Under the pieces are notes generated by a model. That model was not told the DNA's origin and made no database searches. It saw nothing but the letters and a program-made list of their open reading frames with translations. From positions 1 through 64,000 of the forward strand of contig NZ_JAAHBP010000032.1 in assembly GCF_023184515.1 (NCBI RefSeq): a DNA stretch of 64,000 bases, given 5' to 3'. The DNA is from Streptomyces sp. D2-8 (GTDB lineage Bacteria > Actinomycetota > Actinomycetes > Streptomycetales > Streptomycetaceae). The position numbers were made by a program, and so were the translations under genes. Shown here piece after piece: positions 44,009 to 52,483 of the stretch (the stretch's first letter is position 1; each line of letters opens with the position of its first letter).

Positions 44009-45343
44009 ATGCGTCCATCCCGTCGTTCGGCCGACCCTGCCGCGCCGTTACGGACCCGGCCCCGCGCTATGACGGCACTGATCGCACTGGCGACCGTCAT
44101 CGGCCTGACACTGACTCTGCTGACGGCCGTCGCCCGGCCGGCGGCCGCCGCCGCCGACTTGCTGTCCCAGGGCAAACCCGCGACCTCCTCGTCCACCGAG
44201 AGGGCGTCCACCCCCGCGTCGGCGGCGGTGGACGGCGACGGCGGGACGCGCTGGTCGAGCACGTTCAGCGATCCGCAGTGGCTGACAGTCGATCTGGGGG
44301 CCACCGCCACCCTCGGCCAGGTGGTCCTGCACTGGGAGGCCGCGTACGCCCGCGCGTTCCGGATCCAGACCTCCGACAACGGCATCACCTGGACCACCAT
44401 CCACTCGACCACGACGAGCACCGGCGGCATGCAGACCCTCGCCGTGAACGGCGAGGGCCGGTACGTCCGCGTCCACGGCACCCAGCGTGGCACCCCCCAC
44501 GGCTACTCGCTGTGGGAGTTCGAGGTGTACGGCACCATGAACGGCACCCCTCCGGGCAGCGGTGTTCCGGCCCCGACGACCGCGTCCCTGGAGGCCACCG
44601 ACGGCCCGCTGACCACCGCCACCTACACCGTTCCCAGCCCGAGCGGGTACGGCTCCGGCACGGTCACGTATCCAACGGCCAGTGGCACGTACCCGGGTGT
44701 CGTACTGATGCCGGGCTATCAGGGCACCCAGCAGAACCTGCGGTGGCTCGCACCGCGCCTCGCCTCCTGGGGCTTCGTCGTCATCAACGTCGGAACCAAC
44801 ACCCTGACCGACGATCCGACGTCGCGTGGCCGCCAGATCACGGCCGCCGGCACCCAGCTACTCGCGCTCGGCCGTGCCCCCGGCAACCCGATATCGGGAA
44901 AGGTCAACGGCACCTTGGGCGCGGTCGGCCACTCGATGGGCGGTGGTGGCGTCATGGTGGCCCTCCGGGACGACCCGCGCTTCCGGGCGGGCGTGCCCAC
45001 GGCCCCGTACCTCCCGAACGCGAACTTCTCCGGGGTCACCGACCCCACGTTCTTCCTGACCTGTCAAAGCGACCCGGTCGCCCACGGCAACACCTACGCC
45101 GTGCCCTGGTACAACTCCATGTCCCAGGCCGAGAAGCTCTACATCGAGGTTCCGGGCGACCATCTCTGCCCGATGACGGGCTACGGCGACAAGGCCAAGC
45201 AGGGCAAGTGGATCGTGTCCTTCTTCAGCCACTGGCTGCGAGCCGACACCCGCTTCAGCCCGTTCCTGTGCGGTCCGCCACGTGATGCCGACAAGAACAA
45301 CACCTCCCTGGTCACACACTGGATGGACACCTGCCCGTTCTAA
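44009..45343 (+). CDS. Secreted discoidin-domain plus PETase/cutinase-like polyester hydrolase
   Basis: A 444-residue protein with a signal peptide (TALIALATVIGLTLTLLTAV, then ARPAAAAA). An F5/8-type C (discoidin) binding domain spans about 45-180 (ASAAVDGDGGTRWSSTFSDP, QWLTVDLGATATLGQVVLHW). The catalytic domain starts near 195. GHSMGGGG with Ser309 is the elbow typical of actinobacterial cutinases and PETases. TCQSDPVAHG gives Asp355 and VPGDHLCPM gives His385. GYQGTQQNLRWLAPRLASWG is the oxyanion-region strand. Cys pairs near 352/388 and at the C-terminus may form disulfides. GGAGG precedes ATG 44009. Confidence 0.85.
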   Translation: MRPSRRSADPAAPLRTRPRAMTALIALATVIGLTLTLLTAVARPAAAAADLLSQGKPATSSSTERASTPASAAVDGDGGTRWSSTFSDPQWLTVDLGATATLGQVVLHWEAAYARAFRIQTSDNGITWTTIHSTTTSTGGMQTLAVNGEGRYVRVHGTQRGTPHGYSLWEFEVYGTMNGTPPGSGVPAPTTASLEATDGPLTTATYTVPSPSGYGSGTVTYPTASGTYPGVVLMPGYQGTQQNLRWLAPRLASWGFVVINVGTNTLTDDPTSRGRQITAAGTQLLALGRAPGNPISGKVNGTLGAVGHSMGGGGVMVALRDDPRFRAGVPTAPYLPNANFSGVTDPTFFLTCQSDPVAHGNTYAVPWYNSMSQAEKLYIEVPGDHLCPMTGYGDKAKQGKWIVSFFSHWLRADTRFSPFLCGPPRDADKNNTSLVTHWMDTCPF

Positions 45344-45443
45344 CCGGCGAACGCGCTTGTGCGTCGCGGTTTCTGTACCGCCCGGCCCGAACTCGGCAGC
45401 CTCGCCCTCCACGGCGCTTGACGCACGCCACCCAGGAGCACGG

Positions 45444-45820
45444 GTGACCGTCCTCTCGGAGTACGCTGCGACCCTCCACGGTTACCGGGACGACCCGGAC
45501 GCCGGCCTGCCCGGGCCGGACAGGCGCGCGAGCCACGATGGAGGAGCCGAGTTGTTACGTTGCGAGGCGGTCGGCAGGCGTTACGGCGGAGGTCGGTGGG
45601 TCCTCAGCAACGTGGACATGCAGGTCTCGACCGGCGACGCCCTCGCGGTGGTGGGCGACAACGGTTCGGGGAAGTCGACCTTGCTGAGGATCCTCGCCGG
45701 ACTGTCGCAGCCCACCTCCGGGAGCGTGTCGGGCCGGCCGCCGCACCTTGGTTGCGTACCGGACCGCTTCACCCCGCATGACCGTATCTCGGCCAGCTCA
45801 TACCTCACCCGCATGGGGCG
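45444..45820 (+). pseudogene. ABC transporter ATP-binding protein, 3'-truncated
   Basis: GTG 45444, with AGGAGCAC upstream, opens LLRCEAVGRRYGGGRWVLSN, Walker A in VGDNGSGKSTLLRILAGLSQ, and VPDRFTPHDRISASSYLTRM before the reading runs into unrelated sequence. The signature, Walker B and switch regions are gone, so about 125 of 230 residues remain. The break lies just before the membrane protein on the opposite strand. Confidence 0.75.
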
Positions 45821-45932
45821 TATCCGCAGCATGGTGGGGAACGCGAGCTCGCCTGGGGAAAATCGCGGATCCCCCTTCAGCATCCGGTCTCCGGTGTCTG
45901 TCTCCTGTGCTCCTGTATGTCCGTGTGCCGGT

Positions 45933-47048
45933 CTACTGGTGGCCGGCCGCCCGGGCCAGGCTCTCGCCGAGGCCTTCGCGGCGGATGCGCTGGTCGATGT
46001 AGAGCAGAGTGCTGACCAGCTGTGTGAAGGCGGTGGCGAGCAGCTGGACCACCAGCGTGACGACGACGGTGACGACCAGATAGGTCCACAGGCCGGGCAG
46101 CGCGTCGCCGTACACCTCAGTGAAGAACTCGCCGATGTCGGCGGGCGGTTCGTCGTACGGGCCGTAGGCGTCGTACGAGGGCTGCGGACTGGCGAACAGC
46201 AGCGGGATCTGCACGATCCACCCTCCGACGGCCACCATGCCCCAGGTGAGCAAGAGGATGCCGAACGTGCGCCACCAGGCACGGCGGACCAGCCGGAACG
46301 AGCGCTTCAAGGCGGTGATCGGGCCGGCCGACTCGAGGACCGCGGCGGCGGGCGCGAACGAGAAGGACACCAGCAGCCACGTCACCAAGGGCAGGATCAG
46401 CAGCCCGAGCAAGAACACGAGCCCCGGCGCCATCGGGGGGCTCTCGCCCGCCACGAGCAGGACGATCAGGCTGATCCAGAGCAGGACGAAGAGGGCGACC
46501 GGGATCGCGATCAGCAGATAGACGAGGAACGTGACGCCGAGCACCGACGGTGTACGGGCCCAGGCGCGGCGCCATACCGCACCGAAGGTGGTGCGCCGGC
46601 CCAGCACGGCGTGTTCCAGGACCACCGGGCTGACGGCGGAGAGGAACGAGTTCACCAGCAAGGTGAGCAGCATGAGCACCATGTACGCCAGCACGATGGA
46701 GATCACGATCGGGCTGACCATGGCCCAGGTCGGATCGTCGGCGTGGATCAGTACCTGCCAGTCGTCCTCGACGCTGTGGTATGCCAGCGCGAACGCGCCG
46801 GCCGTCGCCGCGAAGAGCAGGGCGAGGCCCGCGCCCATCGCGCCGAACAGCTGCCGCGCGTACCGCCCCATCGTCGAGAACGCACCGTTGTAGACAGCCC
46901 CCAGCCCGAGCGGTGCCAGCGGGATCACACCCGGTCTGGGCGGTGGCGGCTGCCAGCCCCCACCGCCGTAGGGACCATATGGCCCCTGCGGACCGTACGG
47001 TCCTTGCGGCCCGTTCGGCCCCTGTGGTCCCCACCCTTGGTGCGCCAT
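45933..47048 (-). CDS. Polytopic membrane protein with Gly/Pro-rich N-terminus
   Basis: A 371-residue protein. The first 40 residues are a cytoplasmic GPQGPYG-type repeat tail. About six membrane segments follow (GAGLALLFAATAGAFALAYH, VISIVLAYMVLMLLTLLV, VLGVTFLVYLLIAIPVALFV, LVFLLGLLILPLVTWLLVSF, LLLTWGMVAVGGWIVQIPLL, LVVTVVVTLVVQLLATAF) and the protein ends in LLYIDQRIRREGLGESLARA. It resembles the glycerophosphodiester-phosphodiesterase membrane-domain-like proteins of actinomycetes, but the function is unknown. Confidence 0.75.
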   Translation of the reverse strand: MAHQGWGPQGPNGPQGPYGPQGPYGPYGGGGWQPPPPRPGVIPLAPLGLGAVYNGAFSTMGRYARQLFGAMGAGLALLFAATAGAFALAYHSVEDDWQVLIHADDPTWAMVSPIVISIVLAYMVLMLLTLLVNSFLSAVSPVVLEHAVLGRRTTFGAVWRRAWARTPSVLGVTFLVYLLIAIPVALFVLLWISLIVLLVAGESPPMAPGLVFLLGLLILPLVTWLLVSFSFAPAAAVLESAGPITALKRSFRLVRRAWWRTFGILLLTWGMVAVGGWIVQIPLLFASPQPSYDAYGPYDEPPADIGEFFTEVYGDALPGLWTYLVVTVVVTLVVQLLATAFTQLVSTLLYIDQRIRREGLGESLARAAGHQ

Positions 47049-47083
47049 GCCGTGTTCCGTTCTTTTGTTCGGGACGGCACACG

Positions 47084-47330
47084 TTAGCCCAGTTCGGGCG
47101 GGAGCCAGCGGGGGGTGCAGGCGGCTTCGGCCAGGGCGGTCGCGAGGCCCGCGCGGCGGATGCGCTGGTCCGTGTAGAGCAGGGCAACCGTCAGGTGGGA
47201 CCGCAGCGTCGACAGCAGGATGCCGGCCCAGGTGGGGTGCAGTTGCGGACCGCCGAGCACGAACTCGACCGCGTCTGCGTACCCCGGCAGCGCCGCACCG
47301 AGTGCGTCGAGACGAGCGGGTGGTGGAAGT
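47084..47330 (-). pseudogene. 3' fragment of a gene with a related C-terminus
   Basis: On the minus strand DALGAALPGYADAVEFVLGG, PQLHPTWAGILLSTLRSHLT and LLYTDQRIRRAGLATALAEA end at TAA 47084-47086. Its closing Y-T-D-Q-R-I-R-R-A-G-L mirrors Y-I-D-Q-R-I-R-R-E-G-L of the next gene, so the two are relatives. The 5' part is missing. Confidence 0.55.
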
Positions 47331-47462
47331 CGGCGTCGCTACGATTTCGATCTTCGCACGAGGGCTGGGTTCAACGCGTACGGCCTCGCCGTTGGTGTAC
47401 GAGGCCGTAAGGTCCGTATCCGGCTCGTGAGTTCCTTCGGTGCGCCGGCGGAGTGGGCGCTC

Positions 47463-47528
47463 CCGGCACGCGCGATCTGGACCGGTGTGGTGTCATTCGG
47501 GCTGGTCACCGTGCTCGCCGGCCTCTAA
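47463..47528 (+). pseudogene. Ku homologue, N-terminal fragment
   Basis: PARAIWTGVVSFGLVTVLAGL-stop matches the opening of bacterial Ku proteins (R-x-I-W-x-G-x-x-S-F-G-L-V-x-(V/I)-P). Only about 20 residues are left before the stop at 47526-47528. With the C-terminal Ku piece at 8.2 kb, the window carries debris from both ends of Ku genes. Confidence 0.5.
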
Positions 47529-47537
47529 GAGTGACCG

Positions 47538-47923
47538 TCACAAAGATCCGGCGTCCCGGGCCGTCCAGACGCTCGGATAGATCGGCCGGAAGCCGAGCTC
47601 GCGGCGGATGCGCTGGTTGGACATGATCCCGAACCACGGGTCGGGTCCGTGAGGTCGTGGAGCCCGGCGGGCACCTCGACTCCGTTGAGCTGGTACAGCT
47701 CGACCGTCGTGACGGGGGCGTCATCGGCGATGTTGTAGATCCGGCCGGCAATGCCTGGCGCGTACAGCAGACGCATCAGACCCTGGGCGACGTCCGCGTG
47801 GTGGGCCATCTGCAGGCGCCGGTGCGGTGCCCAACCGGCGGCCCAGTGCAGGGAGTACTCCGGGTTCCTGTGCTGTCCAAGGGCCGGCCGGCTGAAGACC
47901 ACCGAACCCACACCATGGAACAA
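47538..47923 (-). pseudogene. NAD-dependent epimerase/dehydratase, C-terminal remnant
   Basis: RLQMAHHADVAQGLMRLLYA and GIAGRIYNIADDAPVTTVEL lead to GVEVPAGLHDLTDP. One frame over, DPWFGIMSNQRIRRELGFRP then IYPSVWTARDAGSL ends at TGA 47538-47540. This is the substrate-domain end of an extended SDR/epimerase. The NAD-binding N-terminus is absent and the frame breaks near 47645. Confidence 0.65.
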
Positions 47924-47957
47924 TAATCCATGGAAGTTGCTTCCATGGAATGTAAAT
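47913..47957. promoter_or_regulatory. Three CCATGGAA repeats at exact 15-bp spacing
   Basis: CCATGGAA starts at 47913, 47928 and 47943, each followed by a 7-nt AT-rich spacer and closed by a partial AATGG. The central hexamer is palindromic. The array lies about 150 bp upstream of the VOC-led operon. A related site lies in front of the MarR gene that faces the same operon, so these are the likely operators. Confidence 0.65.
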
Positions 47958-48104
47958 GGTTTGCTGGACGCCGGGCCGGTTCAGGGCCCCTCATCCCTGC
48001 CGGTTCCTGCAGGGCGCCCCACCGCGCGGCGGTGGTCACCGTATGGATTCAGCCCGCCTCAGAGAGTCACGTGGCTCCCCTATGGGGCGTAAGGAGTGAC
48101 TGTC

Positions 48105-48485
48105 ATGGCCGTTCCCGCCTTCAACTCGGTCGCCTGGTTCGAGTTCGGCACCGACCAGCCGGAGAAGGTCAAGGAGTTCTACGGCGAGCTCTTCGACTGG
48201 AAGTACGTCCTCAACACCGACACCTCCGGCGTGACCTACCACTCGGTGATGACGCCGGGCGCCCAGCAGCCGACCGGCGGCGTGTGGGAGTCGGAGGGCG
48301 CCTTCCCCGACTACGCGGTCTTCTACGTCCGGGTCCAGGACGTCGTCGCGACCGTCAAGCGCGGCCAGGAGCTCGGCGCCGAGGCCCTCATGCAGCCGGC
48401 CTCCGACGCTGCGGGCTCCTCCTTCGCCCGGCTGCAGGACACCGCCGGCCACCACTTCGGCGTCTTCTCCGTGCCCGCCGCCTGA
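48105..48485 (+). CDS. VOC-family (glyoxalase-like) protein
   Basis: A 126-residue single VOC module: SVAWFEFGTDQPEKVKEFYG then ELFDWKY, VFYVRVQDVVATVKRGQELG and ARLQDTAGHHFGVFSV. The typical metal-binding His/Glu positions are only partly present, so it may bind rather than transform its ligand. AAGGAG lies 9 nt before ATG 48105. It is the first gene of a four-gene cluster. Confidence 0.85.
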   Translation: MAVPAFNSVAWFEFGTDQPEKVKEFYGELFDWKYVLNTDTSGVTYHSVMTPGAQQPTGGVWESEGAFPDYAVFYVRVQDVVATVKRGQELGAEALMQPASDAAGSSFARLQDTAGHHFGVFSVPAA

Positions 48486-48540
48486 CCGGTTCCGCAGGGC
48501 CGCGTCTCCATTGTTCACTTCACCGCCTGGAGGTTCACCG

Positions 48541-49321
48541 ATGTCCGGCGCCAGCGCCACCGGCGAAAAGATCCCCGTCCACGTCTACGGCGGCCCGACC
48601 ACCGTGATCGAGTACGGCGGGCAGGTTCGTCACCGACCCCACGTTCGACCCGCCCGGCAAGTACCCCATGCCCCTCCCCGGCGACCACAAGCTCGTCAAG
48701 ACCGACCCGTCACCTGTCACCGCCGCCGACCTGGGCGGCATCGACGCCGTCCTGCTCTCCCACGACACGCACGACGACAACCTGGACAATGCCGGCCGTG
48801 CCTTCCTGCCCGAGGTTCCGGTCGTGTTCACCACGGTCAGCGGTGCCGGTCGTCTGGGCGGCAACGCACAGGGGCTGGCCTTCTGGGAGACCGCCGAGCT
48901 CAAGCGGCCCGACGGCGGCACCGTGACCGTCACGAGCGTCCCCGCCCGGCATGGCCCCGTCGGCTGTGAACCGATCTCCGGCGACGTCGTCGGCTTCATG
49001 CTCACCTCCGACGACCTGCCCTCGGTCTACGGCAGCGGCGACAACGCCGCCCTGGAGCACGTCAAGGAGATCGCCGAGAGGTTCGCTCCCATCGACACCG
49101 CGATTCTCTTCCTGGGCGGCGCCCGCCTGGCCTTCGCCTTCGACAACGCCCTGCTCACCCTCGACAGCACCCAAGGCGCCCAGGCCGCGCAGATGCTCGG
49201 CGCCCGCCGGGTCGCCCCCGCCCACTTCGACAGCTGGGCGCACTTCAAGGAAGGCCGAGACGAGATCGAGACCGCGTTCACCGACGCCGGCCTCGCCGAC
49301 CGCCTCGACTTCGCCCGATAG
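48541..49321 (+). pseudogene. Metallo-beta-lactamase-fold hydrolase (UlaG-like), frameshifted as given
   Basis: ATG 48541 opens TGEKIPVHVYGGPTTVIEYG, then at about 48624 the frame must change to continue as FVTDPTFDPPGKYPMPLPGD. Next come VLLSHDTHDDNLDNAGRAFL, the metal-site region (family S-H-x-H-x-D-x-L-D), VTSVPARHGP and PAHFDSWAHFKEGRDEIETA. UlaG-like enzymes are metal-dependent hydrolases. A two-base loss in EYGG-(LR)-F would explain the break, so a sequencing error is possible. An internal ATG at 48668 gives only a truncated form. Confidence 0.7.
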
Positions 49322-49358
49322 CCACCACCCCCGCACAAGAGCCCAAGGAGCACGCGAC

Positions 49359-49751
49359 ATGACCAGAGCGAACCTCGACATCGCCCGCACCTACTTCCAG
49401 GCCGTACAGACCGGAGACATGGCTGCTCTCGGTGAACTCCTCGACGCCGGCATCGTCTGGCACCAGCCCGGCGCCAACCAGTTCTCCGGCGAGCACAAGG
49501 GCCAGGGCGCCGTCTTCCAGATGCTCGGCAGCATGATGGAGACCAGCCAGGGCACCTTCGCCATCGACACGATCCACACCCTCATGGGAAACGGCGACCT
49601 GGTCGCCGCCGCCATCCACTTCACCGGCCGCCGCGACGGCGCGTCGATGAGCATGGACGGCGTCGACGTCCTGCGCATCGAGAACGGCAAGATCGCCGAG
49701 ATGTGGCTCTTCTCCGGCGACCCGGCCGCCGAAGACGCCTTCTGGGGCTGA
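49359..49751 (+). CDS. SnoaL-like nuclear transport factor 2 family protein
   Basis: A 130-residue NTF2-fold protein: ARTYFQAVQTGDMAALGELL, IVWHQPGANQFSGEHKGQGA, and the closing DVLRIENGKIAEMWLFSGDP. Members isomerise, cyclise or simply bind small ligands. AAGGAG lies 7 nt before ATG 49359. It sits within the VOC-to-oxidoreductase cluster. Confidence 0.85.
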   Translation: MTRANLDIARTYFQAVQTGDMAALGELLDAGIVWHQPGANQFSGEHKGQGAVFQMLGSMMETSQGTFAIDTIHTLMGNGDLVAAAIHFTGRRDGASMSMDGVDVLRIENGKIAEMWLFSGDPAAEDAFWG

Positions 49752-49824
49752 ACCTTTGCGTGTCCGAGGCCGACCGCCCTCGGACACCCACGAGTCGATC
49801 CGTACGAACGCGAAAGGCACCCTC

Positions 49825-50250
49825 ATGCGGAAGATGACCGACGAGCAGTGGCGGGCGTTCGTCACACACGGCACCCGCACCGGCAAGCTGTCGACCGTCC
49901 GCGCCGACGGCAGCCCCCACGTGACACCGGTCTGGTTCCTCCTCGACGGCGACGACATCGTGCTCACCACCGAAACGGACGGGGTCAAGGGCCGCAACCT
50001 CGCGCGCGACGGACGGTTCGCCCTCTGCGTGGACGAGGACCGGCCCCCGTACGCGTTCGTCCTGCTCCAAGGACGCGCCGAGATCTCCGAGGACCCCGAC
50101 GACATGCTGCGCTGGGGCGGACGCCTCGGCGCCCGCTACATGGGCGCCGACCGCACCGAGGAGTACGCCGCACGCAACGGCGGCCCTGGCAACCTCCTCG
50201 TCCGGGGCCACATCGACAAAGTCATCGCCTTCGACGGCATCGCCGACTGA
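49825..50250 (+). CDS. PPOX-class F420- or flavin-dependent oxidoreductase
   Basis: A 141-residue split-barrel protein: FVTHGTRTGKLSTVRADGSP, HVTPVWFLLDGDDIVLTTET and GRNLARDGRFALCVDEDRPP. This is the PNPOx-like F420-binding pattern common in actinobacteria. ATG 49825 is chosen over a longer GTG form because homology starts there and AAAGG precedes it. It is the last gene before the strong bidirectional terminator. Confidence 0.85.
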   Translation: MRKMTDEQWRAFVTHGTRTGKLSTVRADGSPHVTPVWFLLDGDDIVLTTETDGVKGRNLARDGRFALCVDEDRPPYAFVLLQGRAEISEDPDDMLRWGGRLGARYMGADRTEEYAARNGGPGNLLVRGHIDKVIAFDGIAD

Positions 50251-50253
50251 CCT

Positions 50254-50313
50254 GTGGGCTGATGGGGCGGGGCCGGGCGAACGCACTCGCCCGGCCCCGC
50301 CCCATCAGCCCAC
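50254..50313. terminator. Perfect 27-bp-arm bidirectional terminator
   Basis: The arms 50254-50280 and 50287-50313 are exact reverse complements (GTGGGCTGATGGGGCGGGGC and so on) around the loop ACGCAC. It lies between the convergent oxidoreductase and MarR genes, 3 bp after one stop and 24 bp from the other. Confidence 0.9.
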
Positions 50314-50337
50314 GGGCACTGCGCAGGCCGTCGCGGC

Positions 50338-50847
50338 TCACGACGCCGGCCGCCCGGACTGCTTCGGCGCCCGCATACCCGGCCCCGGCGTCTGCCCGGC
50401 GGCCTTCCGCTCCGCGTCCAGGGCCCGTCCGGCCGCCCGAAGCGTGCTGAGGACCGCAGTCACCTCGCGCACCGACTTCTCGGGAATCACCGACCCGATC
50501 CGCAGCTCCAGCTCGTCCTCGAACGCCTTCAACGCCCCGTCCACCCGCTTCCGCCCCTCGGACGTCAACTCGACGACCGAGGAACGGCGGTCGTTCGGAT
50601 TGGCCCGCCGCTCACACAAGCCCGCCGACTCCAGACGATCGACCACCTTGCTCGTGCCGCCCACGGTGATCGAGAACTCCTCCGCGATGTCCTGGATCCG
50701 CCGCCCGGGCCGACGCAGCAGCAGATGCAGCACCTCGAACCAGGTCAGCGGCAGGTCATACTCCGCCCGCAACCGCCCCTCGATGCCATTCCACAGCTCG
50801 ATCTCCAGCGAGACCAGCTCCCGGTACAGCTGCTTCAGGTCAGCCAT
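50338..50847 (-). CDS. MarR-family transcriptional regulator
   Basis: A 169-residue regulator: LTWFEVLHLLLRRPGRRIQD, the HTH IQDIAEEFSITVGGTSKVVD then RLESAGLCERRANPNDRRSS with the D-R-R wing. ATG 50847 or GTG 50850 is the start. It converges on the four-gene VOC/SnoaL/F420 cluster. Its own promoter has ATCTTCC repeats and a CCATGGA matching the array at 47.9 kb, so it probably represses both. Confidence 0.88.
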   Translation of the reverse strand: MADLKQLYRELVSLEIELWNGIEGRLRAEYDLPLTWFEVLHLLLRRPGRRIQDIAEEFSITVGGTSKVVDRLESAGLCERRANPNDRRSSVVELTSEGRKRVDGALKAFEDELELRIGSVIPEKSVREVTAVLSTLRAAGRALDAERKAAGQTPGPGMRAPKQSGRPAS

Positions 50848-50852
50848 CACTC

Positions 50853-50890
50853 ATCTTCCGAAGAATTATCTTCCATGGATGATTAATGGT
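50853..50890. promoter_or_regulatory. Candidate MarR operator at its own promoter
   Basis: ATCTTCC occurs at 50853 and 50868, 15 bp apart, and the second runs into CCATGGAT and then ATTAATGG. The period and the CCATGGA core match the three-copy array upstream of the VOC operon. Confidence 0.5.
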
Positions 50891-51844
50891 AGGTCATCGG
50901 CGTCGGATCCTCGGCGAACGCCAGGGTCCTGCACTGGCGACAGAGATCTTGATACGTCCCGCGCGGGGCCTGCGTCGGCAACGTGCGGACGAGGGCAGGG
51001 CCGTCGGCGAGTTGCCGGCTCACCGAGACCGCCCGGCACCCGAAGGCGCTCGCCGTACGACTACCCGACCACCTGAACGCGCTGTCAGCGGCTGACCACG
51101 CCGCTCGCCGCCGTCATCGCACCGCGCTTGGTTTCCCTGCCCCGGCGGGCGTTCCCGAAGGCCGGCGCCTCCGAAGACGAACGCCTCCTGTGCGAATAGT
51201 CGGGGGACGCAAAGCCGGGAGATGGTGCGCGGCCGCAAGACCTCTCCCGGATAGCGGGCGCCGGTGCCGTGGTAGCGCAGGGGCACCCTTCATGGGCGCT
51301 GACCACGCCGACTGGCTGGAGTTGCCGGACTCTCGTGCGCTGCCCCGCAGTTGCAGCTGGTCGATGCCGCAGTCCTGGTCAGGCGCCTGGACGCCCGGTC
51401 CGCTGCCGTGCCGCTCATCTGGCCCTGCACCCCGCACTGTTGACCCTGCCGGCCGCAGCGCCCGCCCTGCGGCTGACCAGCACTGGCCGCCCACTCCCCT
51501 GCCGACATCCCTACAGCAGACCGGGGAACCACTCCTCCACGTGGTGACAACAGGCGCTCAAGGCATGGCATGACAACCGGGAGCCGGACGAGGTCCTCTG
51601 GCTGCTCCCTCGACGCAGGCACCAACACGTGCCTGCACACTGCCTCGTCGCCACCCGACATCGCACTCCTGAGGCCGGCGCAGAGCAAAAGATGTCACAT
51701 GGCGGGAACAACCGGCTCCACCGGTCCGTACCATCTCTCACCAAGGCGTCTTGCAGCACTCGCGACGTCCCACCGGGCCCCCGAACCCCCCCAGACAGGC
51801 ATCACCCGCAGCACGCCTCCAACGCAAAGGAAGGGGCAGTCCCC
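50891..51844. other. Long intergenic region, no gene recognised
   Basis: About 950 bp with only GC-driven frames. None has a family motif or ribosome site. A short plus-strand stretch near 51360 (VDAAVLVRRLDARSAAVPLI) is protein-like and could be a remnant. Confidence 0.35.
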
Positions 51845-52483
51845 ATGCCCGAGACAACAACTCCCTCCACCGAACTGGCGTCGCAGTACATCGCCCAGGT
51901 GACAGGCGACCTCGAGGCAAACCTCAAGGAGCAGGAACGCATCGGTGCGGAGATCGCCTCCCTGCAAGGGCAGCTTGCCGCTCTGCAGCACGATCACAGC
52001 GTGCTGGTCAGCATGCAGCAGGCACTCGGCATCGCACAGGCGCCGACCGAGTCTGCGGCCGAGTCCAAGAGTGGCATGGTGCCTTCCCCACGACGGAAGA
52101 AGGCCGGCTCGCCGGGTGGCGGAAAGCAGAAGGCACGCAAGTCCACTGCCGCGCCGGTGAAGAAGGCAGCCAGGAAGCCCGCGGCCAGCAGGACGGACAG
52201 CGTCAAGGCAGCAGCCGCGCCCACACTGGTCGAGCTCATTCGCCAACACCTCACCGAGCAGAAGGAACCGCGCTCCGCTGCGGAGATCTCCACAGCGCTC
52301 GGCGAGGCCCACCCCGACCGCGAGATCGCACCCAAGGTCGTGCGCGTCACGCTCGAGGGACTCGTCGCCAAGAGCCAGGCAGAGCGCTCCAAGCAGGGCA
52401 GGTCCGTCTTCTACACCGCGCCGGCCGCAGAGCCGACGGCTGCCCCCGAGGCCGAGGCACCTCGCAATCCCACTGACGGCTGA
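51845..52483 (+). CDS. Coiled-coil, lysine/alanine-rich protein with C-terminal winged-helix-like region
   Basis: A 212-residue protein. An N-terminal coiled-coil (LEANLKEQERIGAEIASLQG, QLAALQHDHSVLVSMQQAL) precedes a basic KKA/KPAA linker like those of histone-like or nucleoid proteins (KKAARKPAASRTDSVK). The C-terminal domain (LVELIRQHLTEQKEPRSAAE then APKVVRVTLEGLVAKSQAER) looks like a winged helix. I infer a DNA- or nucleoid-associated regulator; no family name was recognised. The start at ATG 51845 follows GGAAGGGGCA. Confidence 0.65.
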   Translation: MPETTTPSTELASQYIAQVTGDLEANLKEQERIGAEIASLQGQLAALQHDHSVLVSMQQALGIAQAPTESAAESKSGMVPSPRRKKAGSPGGGKQKARKSTAAPVKKAARKPAASRTDSVKAAAAPTLVELIRQHLTEQKEPRSAAEISTALGEAHPDREIAPKVVRVTLEGLVAKSQAERSKQGRSVFYTAPAAEPTAAPEAEAPRNPTDG

